64,000 nt of DNA from Whitmania pigra (lineage: Eukaryota > Annelida > Clitellata > Hirudinida > Haemopidae). The translations under genes were made by a program, and so were the position numbers. The notes below the pieces were generated by a model. It ran no database searches and was not told the origin of the DNA. It worked only from the letters and a program-made list of their open reading frames with translations. The stretch spans positions 1,817,001 to 1,881,000 of the forward strand of contig JAJTWR010000263.1 of the NCBI GenBank assembly GCA_021613335.1. Reading direction: 5' to 3'. Positions 1 to 14,894 of this stretch are shown here, in pieces (the stretch's first letter is position 1; every line of letters starts with the position of its first letter).

Positions 1-3000
1 TCGATCATGCCGTTCGTCAGGCTTTTGACCATGGTGAGAAAAGTTGCATAATAAGAGTTTGGATTCAATGACTCTGCAAGAACATTTGGTGATTTCAAGA
101 TCAATAATTATTCTGGGAACTTTTATTTTTAAAATTTGAAGTTGTTTCCGACTGATATTGATGTTCTGAGAATTTATAAATAAAACACCCACCTGGGCAT
201 CTGGCTTGCAGAGCACGAGTCATCATCTCACTCCTCACTCCCTTGTTGACCAATTCTTCCTCAAACAACTTGTGGGCCTTCTCTTTGAAGAGACAAAGTC
301 TCTCGCACAATAGTACGAGCAATCTCACAAGGATGTACCAGTTGTCGTTGCAGTAAAAACTGGCAGAGTTCCCATGAGTGTGGTCAGGTCCATTATGGGA
401 GGTCTACAAGAAAATTCAACAAATTAACAAAAGCTATGTTTCTTGAAAAAAATTGTTTGAATACTTTGAAAACTAATAACTAAATAAAATTCAAGCTTTC
501 GATTCAAAAACTCATAACAGTCCAGATCAAATAAAAAACTTGAACCAAAACTCGAGAAACCAACTTCTGAATCACTAAGGGCCTCTTTTTTTACTCTAAT
601 TTTTGGCCTCGTGCTGATGCCTGCCTTTCTGCTGCCATCATCATCCTCGTCATCGTAATCCTCTTCATCGGATCCTATCAAATCAGAAGATAGATTGAGA
701 CATAAAACGATCAGAATCACCAAATCACTTACCTCCTTGACTCTGTTCTTGCTTGATCTCAGCTTTGATGGATTTCTGATTGGAGAGGAAGAGTACTGAA
801 GGCAAGAAGTTGAGGAGAACATTTCTGATCCTGTCTTGATCTTCGACCTGAATTGCAGACTGCCTGTTCACACTGCTCAATATCAGCATTACAGCATCAT
901 CATATGAGTGTCTGTTCTGACAATTTAGCCTCAGTCCTTTAGCAGTAGAATTTCTCGCTTCCTCCTTTTTAGATTTCTCTCCGTTCATCGAATTGTCGTC
1001 TCCCATTCTCGAGTCGTCGTCGTCTCGTTCCTAGGAACATATTTGACATTTTAAAAAGTTAACAAACATAACCAATCAAGAACTTAGCTGATCTAACATT
1101 GAACAAATTCTCTATCTCTTTAACGAGGGACTTCGATCGGATGTTCTTGATGTCCGTTTGTTTGAACTTCAATCCTTGGAAGTCCAACGACTTGAGATAG
1201 AACTTGTCCATTTGGTCGGACCAAATCCTCTCGAAAGACTTCTTCGTTCCCTTCCACTCCTTGTCCTTAACTTGCATGCTTTTCATGATGATGGGGACAG
1301 CTGTGCAAGGACATTTCTTCAAACCCTCCATCATTGTCATGAACTTTTCACCGTAGAGTCTGTTATAAAGTTGTACTTATTATTGTAAATATTATTATTG
1401 TAATTATTCATTAATTACCGTCACTACTCTCCTCTTGTAACAATGCAACACAAATAAAAATTAACTACAATTTATATCAAACACATTGCCATCATTCAAC
1501 CAACTAATTTATGAGTAACCACTTATAGCTTTAAAACTTCAAATCAAGAAATTTACTGTAAAAATCTCCATTAATAGCTTTCCAGTCAAAGCTCATCGGG
1601 CGGAAATAACGTGCAAACCTCTTCAAAGCAGTCTCTATATGTACTTCCGACACACCGATGACAGTGCTGAGATCCTCCACTTGGAACTTGGCCAGATCTT
1701 CAGAGTTCATCTTTTGTATCTTCGGCATCAGTTTCTTAAGTCCTCTCAGCACGGACGTGTTCAGATCGATTACCATGTCCATCTGGTGCAGCAGCAACAA
1801 CATTTTGGAATGGAGTAAATTTAAAATGTTTTCATAGACAAGTTCATCTTTAGACGGAAGCACGATCTAACCTCGTAGCGTTCGTCTTCGCATTGAAAGA
1901 CGTGGTCCTCGTAAATGTTCCTCCTCAATGTGCTATCGCCCTCGCTCTCACTCTCAGACAAGATCGATGCATATATGGCATGTGTCTCATTCAAGACCTG
2001 GTTTAAAACAAAGAATGAAGAAATGAACTAAGAACATGGAGATATGAACGAAAGCCCTCACCTTTTTGCAGAGTTCGGATCGATTGCTTGACCTTTCGCC
2101 GACATAATCGCTCGGCAGGATTCTGTAATGCTTTCCATGCTGAGGGCAGGTGGAGAGATCTGCAGATGAAGTTGTTTTAGCATTTAGCTACAATTTGTCA
2201 CAATGTCACTAGAAAGCTTGTCTTCAAATCTTAAGATTACAGTAAAAATACATCTTGGGATAGCTTTAAAAAATACTGCATCTCATTTTCTATAATTTAA
2301 TGCTGAATAATTATCTTCCTCAAACCTGGGAAGCATTCTTTTTCATGTCTTTCAGGCTCCTTCAATTTTTCAGGAAAAGCAGCTCTCCTATCCATTCCTG
2401 ATGTCACATCGTTCTTGCCCAACAAATTTTTTATGAAGGGTTTTAATTCTGGCATTTTGCTGGAACAAAAAGTGATTATTTCAAATGTAAATATTATTTT
2501 AAACAATAGGTTCAAGCTTCTAATCCAATAAGTGAGGATGACTTAACATACAAGTTGAAGTTACGAAAGAAAAAATCAATCACTAAAATGTTCTAAACTT
2601 ATAGAAATTAATACAAAAAACCACATAATAAATAACACAACATCCTTCGAAATATGATTAAATTTATAAGCTTAACCAACTGGCTTCAGCAAATCATTTA
2701 CAATCTCAACACAAAACCAGACAAGACTTAAAATAAATTAATTCTTATTCAGTAGGTGGCAGACCATCAAGTTTATTGCTTTCACTCAGGATTCCATCCT
2801 TAAATCCCCATCTAACTGACATGTTATTCATATCGTGCAATCATAAATCTTGATAAAGCTCTCACACAAAACAAAGCAATAATTAATATTAAAGGACTTC
2901 TTTAATGACACTCAACCAAAATGTAATGCATTCGCAATTAATAAATTATGCAAATAAACAGAAGACTTAATTTGTAATCCTCACTCGATCAGGGGATTGA

Positions 3001-5991
3001 CGAGTCTGCAGAACTCCGTGGCGTCGACAAGTTTCCTGCTCAAAAGGTCGACCTGCTTCAACAATTCCCTGCACTGCAACTCTCTCGATGGATGCTGAGA
3101 CACCATTCTCCTCACCTGTTCATGTTTACGAGCTTCAATGTAACCAGAAGCCACATTCTCTCACAAATGTTTAAAACATTTTTGTCGTGTTTAAAACACG
3201 AATTCGAGTAAACTCACAAATTTGGTCAACTCGTGATCGTGGCATGCAAGATCAAATCCGTCGGCGAGTTCTCTCGGACTAGACTTAGGAAATGAAAGCT
3301 TCTGTCTCTGTCGAGCAGCATTAACATAATCAAACATGCATTAAAATATGCTAATAAATAAAGCACATTTGCATGTAGTACGTCTAACCTTAGTTGGTGG
3401 CACAGAACAAGTGACAGAGGATGATTTGTTTCTTATGGGGCTGTTTATGCTGACACCTCCCTTATTTTGAGGCAGTGCTTTGGAGGTCGACGAGGTTGGA
3501 TTAGAAACGACACGGTGGGAGTACTGGTTGAAGTCCTGGTTTCCTTGGCAAACGTTCTCGTGCACTCCGAGCTACACAAAGTTGAAACGATGCGTTCAGA
3601 TGATCTGGCCCAAATTTATTTCCAAAAATAACTTTTACCCCTTTCATGAATTCATTCCCACCGTTGGCATCTGGAAGAAACTGACGGAACTCCATCAAAA
3701 GTTCTGGTTGATCGTTGAAAAGCTGAGAAACTTGGGCGTAAACCTCTGCCTCTGTTATTGGAGCTTTGTTGCCCGTCTGTCTGACCCCCTGCAGTTGAAG
3801 GTTTAATACATAACGACATCATACAAATTGAATTCTTTTTATTTTCTTTCTTGTCAATAGAAAGGGTTCATGTGTAATGCTCACCTCTTTCAGATTTTTC
3901 TGCTCCTTTTGGTAGCTATGGAGAATGTCCAGAAATGCTTTGTAGATTTCAGGTCTACCCTGATAACAACTCTGAAAAATTAATATTCCCATTGAAATGC
4001 CATTGGTTGTAAGATTGCAGATCACATTCCATTAACAACACAATCATGGCAGTAAAACTCAGAAAATAGCCCAGACAATGATTCATTAATTAATCATTCC
4101 AAATGAAGCATTAAAGCATCCATGTTTTATTGTTCTGCATCTTCAATTCCACTCAAAGACTCAAAAAGACCAGTGATTTAAACAAGAACTGCTGATAAAA
4201 ATCCAAATAACTTTAATCTTGTTGACATAGTTGATGGCATGGTTGAACTGAACCGGTTGGCCCTGGTTTGTATTGAACTGATTGGCATTTTGAGGGACCT
4301 CATTAGCAGTTGCATTCTGTCTGACAGCATGAGGCTGACTGGCCTGGGAGGCAAAAGGAGCATCCTCACAAATGATTTCATTCATCACTCCCCTACCAGT
4401 GGAATCTACCTGGTGGAGATTGGGTAGGTGTGTCTGAATGGGATTCGAGCTGTTGAAGTTCGTCAGTGGCACGACCTGTTGTCCCGGCTGTCTCACGTTG
4501 ATGGTCTGATTTTCCTTCACTTCGATGCTGTAACCCTGTGGTAAGAAAGTGTTGAAGCCAACTATCAACTCCGTATGACCTTGGAAGAGCATGGAAACCT
4601 TTCTAATAACTCCGGGCGTATCGATCCTGCAAGCACAATTTAAGGTTATCGACGTAAAACATGCATTCGGGCTCGAATCAATTCGAGGAAGCGTTTTAAA
4701 ATCGGAGTCGTCACTTACGCTTGAGATTTGAATTCCTTCATGATGTCTAAGAATTCATTATAGACCTGAGGTTGGTGGCCAAACTTGAGCTTGACTTGAT
4801 CCAAATAAGAAAGAGCATCTTCTACCTTCAGCCTTTGGTGTATTTGTTGTTGAGATATATGCTGCTGGGGCTGATGATGCTGCAACTGCTGGACATGGGA
4901 GTTGAGCTGGGCCTGCTATATAGAACAAATTCCAAAAGAAGAACTCAATTATTTATCTCACATATTATTTGGCCTTTTCTCCAAAATGCTTAAACAAGTT
5001 ATAGCAACAACAAAATGTCCGAGAATACTGACTTCACCAGAACCAGCCCAGGATTGAACTTGAGGAGAAAAGGTGTAAGAGGTCGTCTGCGATGGGTGAT
5101 GAGAAGAAGCGTTGGACATAAGTTGGACTGAATTGTTTGGCTGGTATCTAATAGAAACACATTCGTGTTACACGTGGTTTAAGATCTCTGTGGAAGTTAG
5201 TGTCACATTTGTGTTTACCTTACAAATGAGTATGAACTCATTGATTGGTTGAGGTGATTGGATGGTTGAACCAATACACGTTGAGAGTTTGAGCTCAAAC
5301 CAGAGCCATAGTGATCCTGCAATAAATAAACGTCATTAGATAATATTTCATCTATTGCAGCTCAGTAACAAAACTGATCAACTTTACAATAAGGAACAAC
5401 ATTTATGTGACAAAACAATTTTAACAATTATATAGCTGAGGTAATCAATAAAAAACATATTTCGGGGCAATATACTATAGAAAGAAATGCTTTAAAAATT
5501 TTCTCCCAAAACAGATTCATTTACAAATTCTTTGACTGAAAGAACACAGAACCTAGCCCCATTTTCTTATGTAAGGTGCAGTAATTATTTGGGTCAATAT
5601 ATGAAAATAAAATACAAAAAGAAATCCACCAAATGCAATATATATAATTTTAATGTTACACAAATAGAGAGATTCAAGATATTTAAAATCACACCTTAAC
5701 AAATTTAGTACAAGGGTCAGAAGTTTAAAAATTTGTTTTATTATATGACTTATCTGTTAATTATTCCTTATAAACAAAATTCTACAAATGCAATAAGTAA
5801 TCATTTAATCACTTAAAGAAAACAATTTTTTTCAAAATGATAGAAAGGATCTTAGGAAGATTAGCTTCATCACAATATCAAGAATCTCTTTTGAAAAAAC
5901 ATTTTACAAATGATTCCATTTCTAGAAAACAAGTATGATATGCAAAACATACCTGATTCTGCATGACAAACCAGCTATGAGGTGTACAAAC
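1..5991 (-). CDS. SIN3: SIN3 transcriptional corepressor, C-terminus cut by window edge
   Basis: Scaffold of the SIN3-HDAC corepressor complex in the nucleus. Exons read 5' to 3' on the minus strand: 5953-5991, 5219-5316, 5033-5147, 4719-4915, 4212-4626, 3885-3971, 3639-3788, 3389-3571, 3218-3307, 2985-3115, 2326-2459, 2062-2159, 1872-1997, 1619-1782, 1098-1359, 733-1030, 565-674, 193-403, 1-73. PAH1 ([15 protein letters not shown]) is in 4719-4915 and the next exon; PAH2 ([12 protein letters not shown], then [20 protein letters not shown]) spans 4212-3885 and ends in FRQFLPDAN; a PAH3-like helix bundle covers 3307-2326. The HDAC-interaction region follows, with [16 protein letters not shown] and [12 protein letters not shown] at 1098-1359. 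The Sin3a C-terminal domain ([25 protein letters not shown]) is at 193-403, with an acidic linker at 565-674. About 990 residues are visible against about 1,270 in human SIN3A; the rest lies left of base 1. The start codon is not settled: the 39-nt exon has an in-frame ATG, but it also has an acceptor, so an upstream exon is likely. Confidence 0.95.
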
Positions 5992-7117
5992 CTGAAAATC
6001 GAAAATGCTATGGAAATATAAGATTTTAACATTATCAAACATGATCATTTAATGACCGTAATTCAAATAGAGTAGAATTAAAATAGCAGCACCAACACTT
6101 AGTTCTCTGTGATTACGTATATTGCTCCCGACAGATTACTTTTAATATGAAAATAGATCGTATCCTTATAAATGGTCGATATTAGACACAAATCTGAATA
6201 AGTAATCAATACGTTAAAACAGCGCATATGCTCCTAAATGAGTTTAACGAGACCAATTGAAAATTTATAAGCCATCAATTTCAAAATAAATCGATGCCCA
6301 GCCAGCTTGGTACACAAATGATACAAAATCGAAATAAAACAACACATTCCCCTCATTCCACAAAATGCGTTGATTCAAAATTCAACCTTAAAAAAACTAA
6401 CAATTACCTTTTAAATCATAAAATCTTCTATCAAACAAACATCAAGTCATTCAAGAATAAATGGTTCAAAAGATAACAAAAGTCTTGTTGACCTAATTTT
6501 TGGTATTTTCAAAAGCGCACCACAAATGCTTATCCCAAATTGCGATAGATCTAGAATTTTTTATTTTTTAAAATAAAGCTATTAATTAAAAAGAAAACAA
6601 AACATAATAATGTAATAATCTTTTAAAGATTATTACTAATGATAACCATCGTCAGTCCGAGATTAACCACTGGCTAGATAAGGTCTGGCAAGAGCAGACA
6701 AAACCGAACTAAATTTGTCTTGCGACTGGGACCATCTCGGCATCCCACAAGCAATTTCCACACCTAGCCAATACAAGTGGACGCCCCGAGCGCCTCCCAC
6801 GGGCAATGAGGGAGTCTCAGTTCTGAGACACGTTTTTTGACGCCAATCGAAATGAACTACAAACATGATCGGTCACTTTGAACCCTCAACAGAAAGTCAA
6901 CAAAAACATTTTTTTGCAGAGATCGATTTAATTGGCACATCCCCAAAACGATTTAAAACTGTCAATAATTCAAACTGGTCGAATCACAAAGTTCACGTTT
7001 GAAATTTGAATTCTCCCCCAAAGTGATTGTTCAGCTGCATAAAAGTAAGTCATTGTAAGATCAAACTCTAATTCAAAGTTATTGAAATTAGGTGCTTGGC
7101 AATGAGTTGAGAAGGAT
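5992..7117. other. SIN3 upstream / NIPBL downstream spacer
   Basis: No coding exon could be supported. Positions 6650-6870 are clearly less AT-rich than the surroundings and lie just upstream of the first recognisable SIN3 exon, so a SIN3 first exon or promoter is the likeliest content. The 67-residue minus-strand ORF there resembles nothing I recognise. NIPBL translation stops at 7118, so the two minus-strand genes are very close. Confidence 0.4.
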
Positions 7118-10100
7118 TTATTGAACCGTTGAACTTACTTCAGAGAAACAGTTAATTAATAGTACAACGTTGCCTTTAGAACTCAAGACAGCAATGGCCA
7201 GCTCGGGGTCGAATGGCGTGATCACTTTCGGATATACGAAGCGGGCAGAACATTTGCCTCTTCTGGATGAATAATCTTGTAGGCTCCTAAAACGTGCCAA
7301 AATTCCAATGAAAATTAAAACTTAAGAAAGAATTCTGAAATGATTGCCACCTGTCGTTGATGTTGAACAACTTGTTGAAATGATCTTTGAGATAAATTAG
7401 AAGCAAACATTTCTGAGCCACTGAACTGAGATTTTCCAATCTTTTAGAATTATCAACTGACAAATTCTTGATAGCATCTATGTGGAATGTTAAACATGGA
7501 AAATTATGAATTTATAAGAAAATAATTCCATTAACACTTGCTGAGCCACATAATAACATATCATTCTATTGGCCTATTATCATGTAATCAATATCCAATG
7601 GATACGACCAGCTATTGTTAAGACTCATTGTATCTGGGTTTATTAAGAGCATTTTAAAAACATACATCAAAAAATATAATTTACTATTATTGATATAATC
7701 CAATTTATAAGAACCTTCATAATTTTCACCAGCTGCTTTATTTGGCTTCCCTAATGAACTATTCTGATTACTTTTCCCACATTTTTTCTTTTTCCTTGAA
7801 ACTTTCCTTTTAGAATCTTTATCTAAGCCAAGGATCTGAAATTAAGAAAAAAATTTTTCTAAAAACAAAAAAGTTATTCCCATGACATAAAACAGTCAAC
7901 TGCAGTGAATAAAGGTATGTTTGAAATATGAGCATATGCTACCTGGAAAAATTCCTCTAAAACACCTGGCCCCAAATTCGATAAAATCGTATCAATATGT
8001 TTGATGAGGTAAAAAATGCTCTCAAGTGAAGTGAATGGAAGACATGACAAGGCATCAGACAGAAATAAAAGTTCACCAGTGCAACAATCCTGTGATTATA
8101 TAAATTTAAATCTTCAGAAAACTGTGGAACTCATAATTTAATTTTATTCATCATTTGCTTTCAAACCTTCGAGTTCACACTTGTTGAAGTGGAGAAGCAT
8201 TTCATTATGCAATTTACAAAACTATGGTATTGCACAGTGCTTTTGTGAACAAGAGAGAAAAGGATATCTAAGCAGCTGAACAATTTTCCATTTGCTTCTC
8301 GGTAACCCCTTATTACTTTATTTCCTGATGTTTCCAGTGCAACATTCAGTTGATATGAAAGTCTCAATCCAAACATTGTAGAGACCTAAGGAGAAATATG
8401 ATGCATTGATGGAGAAAACCAAATAAGTTGCTTAGTCTTTTAATATTGGAGTTACATATTAAGAAATGATAGCACTCCATTGCAGTAAATGTTCATTTGT
8501 ATGATGCATACTGATAGAATCATAAATTAGTAGGAAAACTTGTTTAGTGTTTAAAGACTCATATTTCTAAAATACCAACACCAATAAGTGAAGGATATTT
8601 AACATGAGTCATTCTCAAAAGTCTTTCAGCTTTGCAACATAAATGTTGATCCCTTGGAGCACTGCTTGCACAAATCAAGTATGGGAGACACTGTAAAATT
8701 GTTTATGTTTACACATTCTTTAGATGATAAGCAATATGAATTCAGAAACCATAGTGGGATGGATAAGGCCCTGGTGCAATATTGTAGAAACGATATCAAT
8801 GGAAGAATTCCTGATGTGCACATTGGAACTAAGAAAATTGTTCAGAAGTGGTTTCAGAAATACCTGAGCCATTTGACTGGTCGAACTGGAGGAAAACGTT
8901 TTTGTATTGTTGTATTTTTATGATTTACATTGAGTAATGCTTCAATGAATATCCTAAGACTTTTCCTCATAATGCTAAAAAAAGCACTTCTAACATAACA
9001 ACAGAACTTAAGGAAAGGTAACTCTCAAGAATGATAACTTCTTTGTAAAATTGGCAAATTACCTTGAATCATTCTCATATGGCTCTTTCAATGATGAAAA
9101 ACTGTCATTATCTGTAAACAACATTGATGATGTCACCTTTACTTTAAGAAAGTGCAGATGTAAAATAAGTTATCAGTGACATCTAGGTGAGCTGAGCTTT
9201 GAAGCAATAAAATTACAACGAACAAGTTACCATGCTGTTTTCCTGTTACAGTATTAAAATCGTGGTTTGCAAAAAAATGGCATAGATATTTCAGAACACA
9301 AACAACAGCTGGAGCAGACATGGATGGCCATTTAATTATTTCTAACATCATTCGAGTCAATCTGTCATCTAGCAACAGATCAGAATTCTTCTGCAAGAAG
9401 TAGCCTGTTTATAACCATAAATTACTAGCATCAGAAATTTTTAACCAACATTAATTTTCAAAACAAAAGATGCTAAAATTGAGCAGTTACCTAATCCATA
9501 AAGTGCTCTTAGTCTGATGTCTTCATCCATCGACTGAGCATAATGTAAGAAGCATTCAAAAATCCTAGACTTTTCTACCTACAATAATTAATTTAAATCT
9601 TGCAATCAATTGGATACGACTATTTAATATATAATAATAAGAGAAGTACCTTGAGCTGGGATGGATCAAAATGTTTAGAGAACATCCCAACAATAAGGAG
9701 GCTTGCCATGATCTTCTGAGGATTTGGCTCTTTAACTTCTCTGTGGTCACTTTTTATCTTTGTTGACAAGCATTCTGAAAATCACCAAATGTTCTGGTTA
9801 AATAGTTTAGTAAATAATTACATCTTAAAGTTTTTCAATTTACTATTAATAGAAATACATAATTTGAATCTTACCAATCATTGCCATAAACAATTCCCTG
9901 AGAGGCATCATTTCAAACATCCCTTTTGACATTAGAGTTTCAATACACGACAAGGACTTTTCAATGACCTGTTTTTAATGACATTCAAAATAAGTCCTTT
10001 TTAATATACATTTCTCTGCATAATAATATGCACAAATGAGCAATAAATAATATCAAGAGAACCAAGTGTTACAAACTAGTCCATGGACTCACAATCAATT

Positions 10101-13100
10101 GTCCTTTAACATTATGGCTAATTTGTTGTAAGTAAGGCAAAGACATGAACGAGTCAAACCTTTATAGATGGGAATGTAAGAAATTTTAAGAGAATGTTCT
10201 GGAGTTTTGACATCGAGTTTTCCTTAAGAGATATTGTTGAGGCCAAGCAATTCCCCAAGATGCAAAGAAGATCTGACTTCAATGACGATTCAAGTCCATC
10301 CTATACAAATTTAATACTATCCAATTATTTAAGATGTACTAATGTTTCAGTAATTTAAATGTACTGCCTAAATAATTGATAAATTAAGTATCCTTAAGAT
10401 ACCGCAAGTGTAAATTGATGCATAACTTTTTCTTATATATGGAATGGTAATAAATTTATAATTAGGATTACTGGAAACTGGAGAATGCAACACTCAATAA
10501 ATTCATCAATGTAGTTTGAAAAACAATCGTGAAGTTCCAAGCTTGAAAAGATTTTGAGCAAAAAGCTACAACTTGAGATATCTTTTTGAATGCCATTAGT
10601 CATGCCAGACTGCTCTGTAAAATTCAATTAAAAAATTGGATGACAAATTATTAATAATTATTTGCTGAATTCACAATGCTATGTAAAAAAAACACTTTGT
10701 TAAAACACTGATATCTTATTAGCATTACAACTTCAGTGAAATTGTTGTCTAAACAAGTAATCTGTTCCAAAATATTGCTTATACGAAAAAGATTATAACA
10801 ATAAGTTTGCATGGCTAAACCACAATGACAATTTATGAAGTAATACCTCTTACCAAACATTCGGCAGTCAGCAAGAAACATTTGTATTCCTTTGTGGACA
10901 ATTTCCTTCAATCCTCTATCAATGGAATCCTTTTGAACTACTTTCGAATCCCCTAGCTCAAGCAACTGCACAATAATAATAGCCCAATTATATTAGCAAT
11001 AATAGATCAATCAAAGATAAACCTCATGAAATAAAAACAATTCTAATAGGAAAAAGAAAATGTCATCAAACTTTAAACATATTTCTTAAATTAAACCAAA
11101 TTTTAAGTAACCATTAATTAAAGTTTTAAAATTGATTAAGTAGAATGACTACAAAATGCATACTGCTAGGAGGCATTTCTCCAAGGATGCAAGAGTGGCT
11201 TGGGAAGGATATTTTTCAATCATTTTTCTGAAACATCCACAAACTGTGGACTCATTACCTTCAGTAAAGAGCTTTGAGAAAGTGTCCAGCACATGCTTCT
11301 GTATGTGAAAACCAAGTACTTAAGGATGACCTTTACAAACTTTTAAAGGTGCTTGCTTAGACATGTTACGAGATCAAATAAGCAACATTAAATGAACTTT
11401 CTCACTCCTGCTAATATCATGATATTTTAAGCATTTTCACCCAATCGGTTGCACAAACCTACAATACACGATACATATTAATTAATATCTTGAAGCACAC
11501 CTTCACTTGTTCTTCGTCTGAAATTCTATTTATTATGCATAGCATCACATCAGGTGCTAGAGAATGTTCTAAATGACTAAGGAGAAAATCTTTAAGAGCC
11601 ACGACAGCCTGCTTTCTCACACTGATGCTAACGTCCTGCAACACATGACACATCTAGCGAGTGCTCGCAAGGTCTTTTAGTCTAGCTAAACCATAAAATC
11701 TAGAAAAATGTTAGCAAACCGAGCAGCAATTGGACAGATCCTCAAAGTACAAGTCCACTGAATCTTCGAACGAACACAAAACTTGTCCTACCAGCTCAAT
11801 CACTGACGACCTGACAGATGGAGCAGAATCAATGACTCTGGTATGGACCAGCTCCACAAAGGTTGTCTTACAAAAGGGATGGTGAGTAAAAGTAGTATGA
11901 CCATTAATTTGTTATACTTAAGTTTGGCGTTCATTTACGAGCGCAGTAAAATAATCAATCATCAGTCACCTGCTTAAGAAAGTCAACGTTCAAGATTGCA
12001 AAGTGGCTCAAGTACTGAACAGCCTTCAATCTAATAGCAACAGAGTCGTCAGAAGCCAGCTGGAACATCTAAACAAATTTTAAAATGTCGACTGATTGTT
12101 GTAACAAACACTGAGATTGATTGATGAGATTGTTGTTCTGAAGTCATAATGAAATCTTAACGGTTTCAGTTTCAAATTCCTAGGTCTTGGGGAATTTGAT
12201 CTTCATTATACAAATATAATAAATATACAAATACTTAAAAACAACAAGTTTTAACCACAAAGGTACCCTTTGCATTAAAATTAGCAACAACAAATGCATT
12301 AATCTTCATACTAACATATTTAGTCAGCATGTCATGCACTTTCGAACACCAAGTGGAGGAGGATAGAATGCGATACATTTGCTTGAGGACATCTACTGAC
12401 AAGTTACACCTAAAAGTTAAAAATAGCTTTCTGTGATGAAACAAAGATCAAATCACATAAATAAGCTGCTACTTGTCGACAAATTGTCCACTCAGCCCCT
12501 CATGAAATTTACTGTTGTCTGGTTGCACATTCATGAGTGAATCAACATATCTCCACTGAGATATGTGAAAGTTACAAGCATTCTAAAACGTAATTGCGTA
12601 ATCATTAATAATTGACCTCGGGATTTTAGCAATCATAAGTAGTGCACCATTTTGTCACCAGAATGGACGAGCCATTTCAGAATAACCGTTCGGTAGGAGT
12701 CAGTAGAAAACTACAGAAAGCAAATAATTCTTTGTCAAAATGAATATCTGTGAAAGTACGAAGAAAATAATAACACACCTCGCCAGCCTCAGTAATGCAC
12801 TCAATGGTCTTCGGAGGATATATATAAGATGAAAGAAATTTGTAAATCTTTCCAATGTAGTGGCAAGAAGTTACTCTAAGAGAGACCTCTTTGGATTTGT
12901 TAGTGATGAGCTTCATCTTTAACGAAATTGTTCATACACAATAAGTTATTACACGGACGAGCAATTGTTTTCCCATTGGAAAAAAAACGTAACATAATCA
13001 ACTCCACAGATACTGTATATACCAATATAGTAAATATACATTACCAAAACTTGATATGAGGTCATAACGAGGAGGTGAGCTGAGGGCCACTCAATGTGGT

Positions 13101-14894
13101 TGGCCATCCTGATTATGTCATCAAGGAACTCGCTGAAAAGATCAGCACCAAATCTGTCTTCTGATGCACCACAACTGCGTTATTATTATTATTTATTCTA
13201 ATAAGAATACCAAAAACAAAAATATTCATGATCATCATATAGTTTTATTAATGGTAAATCCAAATAAAAACATAAAATTAGGCTTCATTAGTTTACATAC
13301 TTGATGAAAAAATTTGTCAAGATATGCTGGCTCAACACCAAATAATTTTTGTAGCTTCCACTTTGATCAACTCGTGCATCCTAAAAGTGAAATTACAAAT
13401 CCATGCAAACAAAAGCAAACTACAAATTTGCATGCACATTGGAACCTTTTTTAAGGATTTCTTAGCTTTCAATGACATCTGCTTCTGTCCCTCAGTGGCA
13501 ATCGTTAATGGCGCACTTTTTGTTAGCTGGGGAATGCTTTGAAATACACTCAGAAGCAAAGCAGTTAACAACAGAACTTTATGGTCGCGATCAACACTAC
13601 AAAACGACAAAATAACTGAATAAGTTGACATGATAAAAGAATAGGATTCAGCAACGATTGAACATCTTTCAGTAATACTACTTCAAGTAATGTCTTTGAT
13701 TTGATAAGATCTCTTTTTTTAGGAGAAGAAAAATGTCGTCCAATATGGAAACCTTAGAACGTTCACATCTCAAAAAAACCTTGAAGAATGCATCAACTCA
13801 ATAATTGGAGGCATTTAGAAATTAATTGAAAAATCTAAACCAACCTCTGAAATCACCTTAATAGCTTTCATGTTCAATGACTCTTGCATTTCTGATGATA
13901 ATATGAAGAAACTGCAACTTAACACCTATGTGTTAATAACGTCCATGATGTTAGTAGTTCAACTTTTAAGAGAGCAATCGTAACTACACCTCACAAATGC
14001 CAAATTCCGTAAAGGCATTCATCGTAATGAGATTAGGCAGGAAATCATAGAACGTAAGAAGCTTGTTATAAATCTTGTTATTATCACTTGCCTCATCGAG
14101 GCACAGCTTGGCTTTTTTTGAATTTGTCTGTTCATTCCTTTCAGCTACAAATAGCTCTTACAACTATTATTAAGAAAACAAATATTCTGCTAGATTACTC
14201 TATTGTGATATTATAAAATTTGTTTGATCTAAAAAAGGTAGAAGTTTAAAAAATGCATAACATGCCTGCTTCATTCCACAACTTTGAGAAAAAGAACCTT
14301 TTAATACTTTTCAAAAAACTTTCAATGACTTCTTCATAACTGTTTAGTCTTGGTTTTGTCGTTAACAATGAAAATATCCAGTTGATAATGTCGAGCAAAA
14401 GTAATTTTTCATTTTGAGAACTGCAACTTTCATTCTTTGATTGCATGTGGCTACTAAATGATTTAAAGATCTCAAGTGAATGCTCCAACGCAGTCTCGTA
14501 AACCTTCTTAAACGGACAAATTGATTAACAAAAATTCGACTATTTTCAATAAAGTTTAATTCATACATCACATTTATCTCCCAACGACTTTATTTCGTTG
14601 AATAAATTTGTGACATATTCCACCGAATGCTCATCTAAATTTCAAAATTTTCGATGTATCATATAAAAAATATAAACACCATAAACTGAAGTTGAACCTA
14701 ATCCCTTGGCATTTTGTCCCCTTTCAAAAATTTGGGTTTCGTCGTCGATGAAATTTTCCTTCGTTATAGGTATGTCCTCGGAAACTTTTCTCTTGCCTGC
14801 ATTTTTAACACAAAAAACAACGACCTAAAATATGCACGACCAACCATCTCAATAACAAATCCCTACGATTTGACACTCTCCGCTTGCTCCTCAT
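7118..14894 (-). CDS. NIPBL: NIPBL / Scc2 / Nipped-B cohesin loader
   Basis: HEAT-repeat subunit of the cohesin loader (with MAU2); it loads cohesin on chromatin and activates its ATPase. About 31 exons and roughly 1,300 residues. Matching family blocks, N to C: DEHSVEYVTNLFNEIK (14572-14634); FLDDIIRMANHIEWPSAHLL (13045-13174); the SVAIRLKAVQYL repeat (11970-12068); APSVRSSVIELVGQVLCSFE (11720-11866); VSISVRKQAVVALKDFLL with INRISDEEQVK (11501-11635); KHFDPSQLK (9650-9774); MDEDIRLRALYGLGYFLQKN (9491-9578 and 9250-9404); HQGLIHPTM then CLPYLI (8750-8885 and 8604-8690); RLSYQLNVALETSGNKVIRG (8167-8385); a lysine-rich patch KRKVSRKKKKCGK (7685-7835); C-terminal LLLIYLKDHFNKLF (7351-7477). The stop is at 7118-7120. 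Human NIPBL has about 2,800 residues with a long disordered N-terminus; here that region is nearly absent, or more 5' exons were missed. The ATG at 14892-14894 is the best visible start but weakly supported. Confidence 0.93.

Noticed and set aside
6663..6866. 67-codon minus-strand ORF upstream of SIN3
   Set aside because: Could be a first exon, but neither a SIN3 N-terminal match nor convincing splice sites were found.
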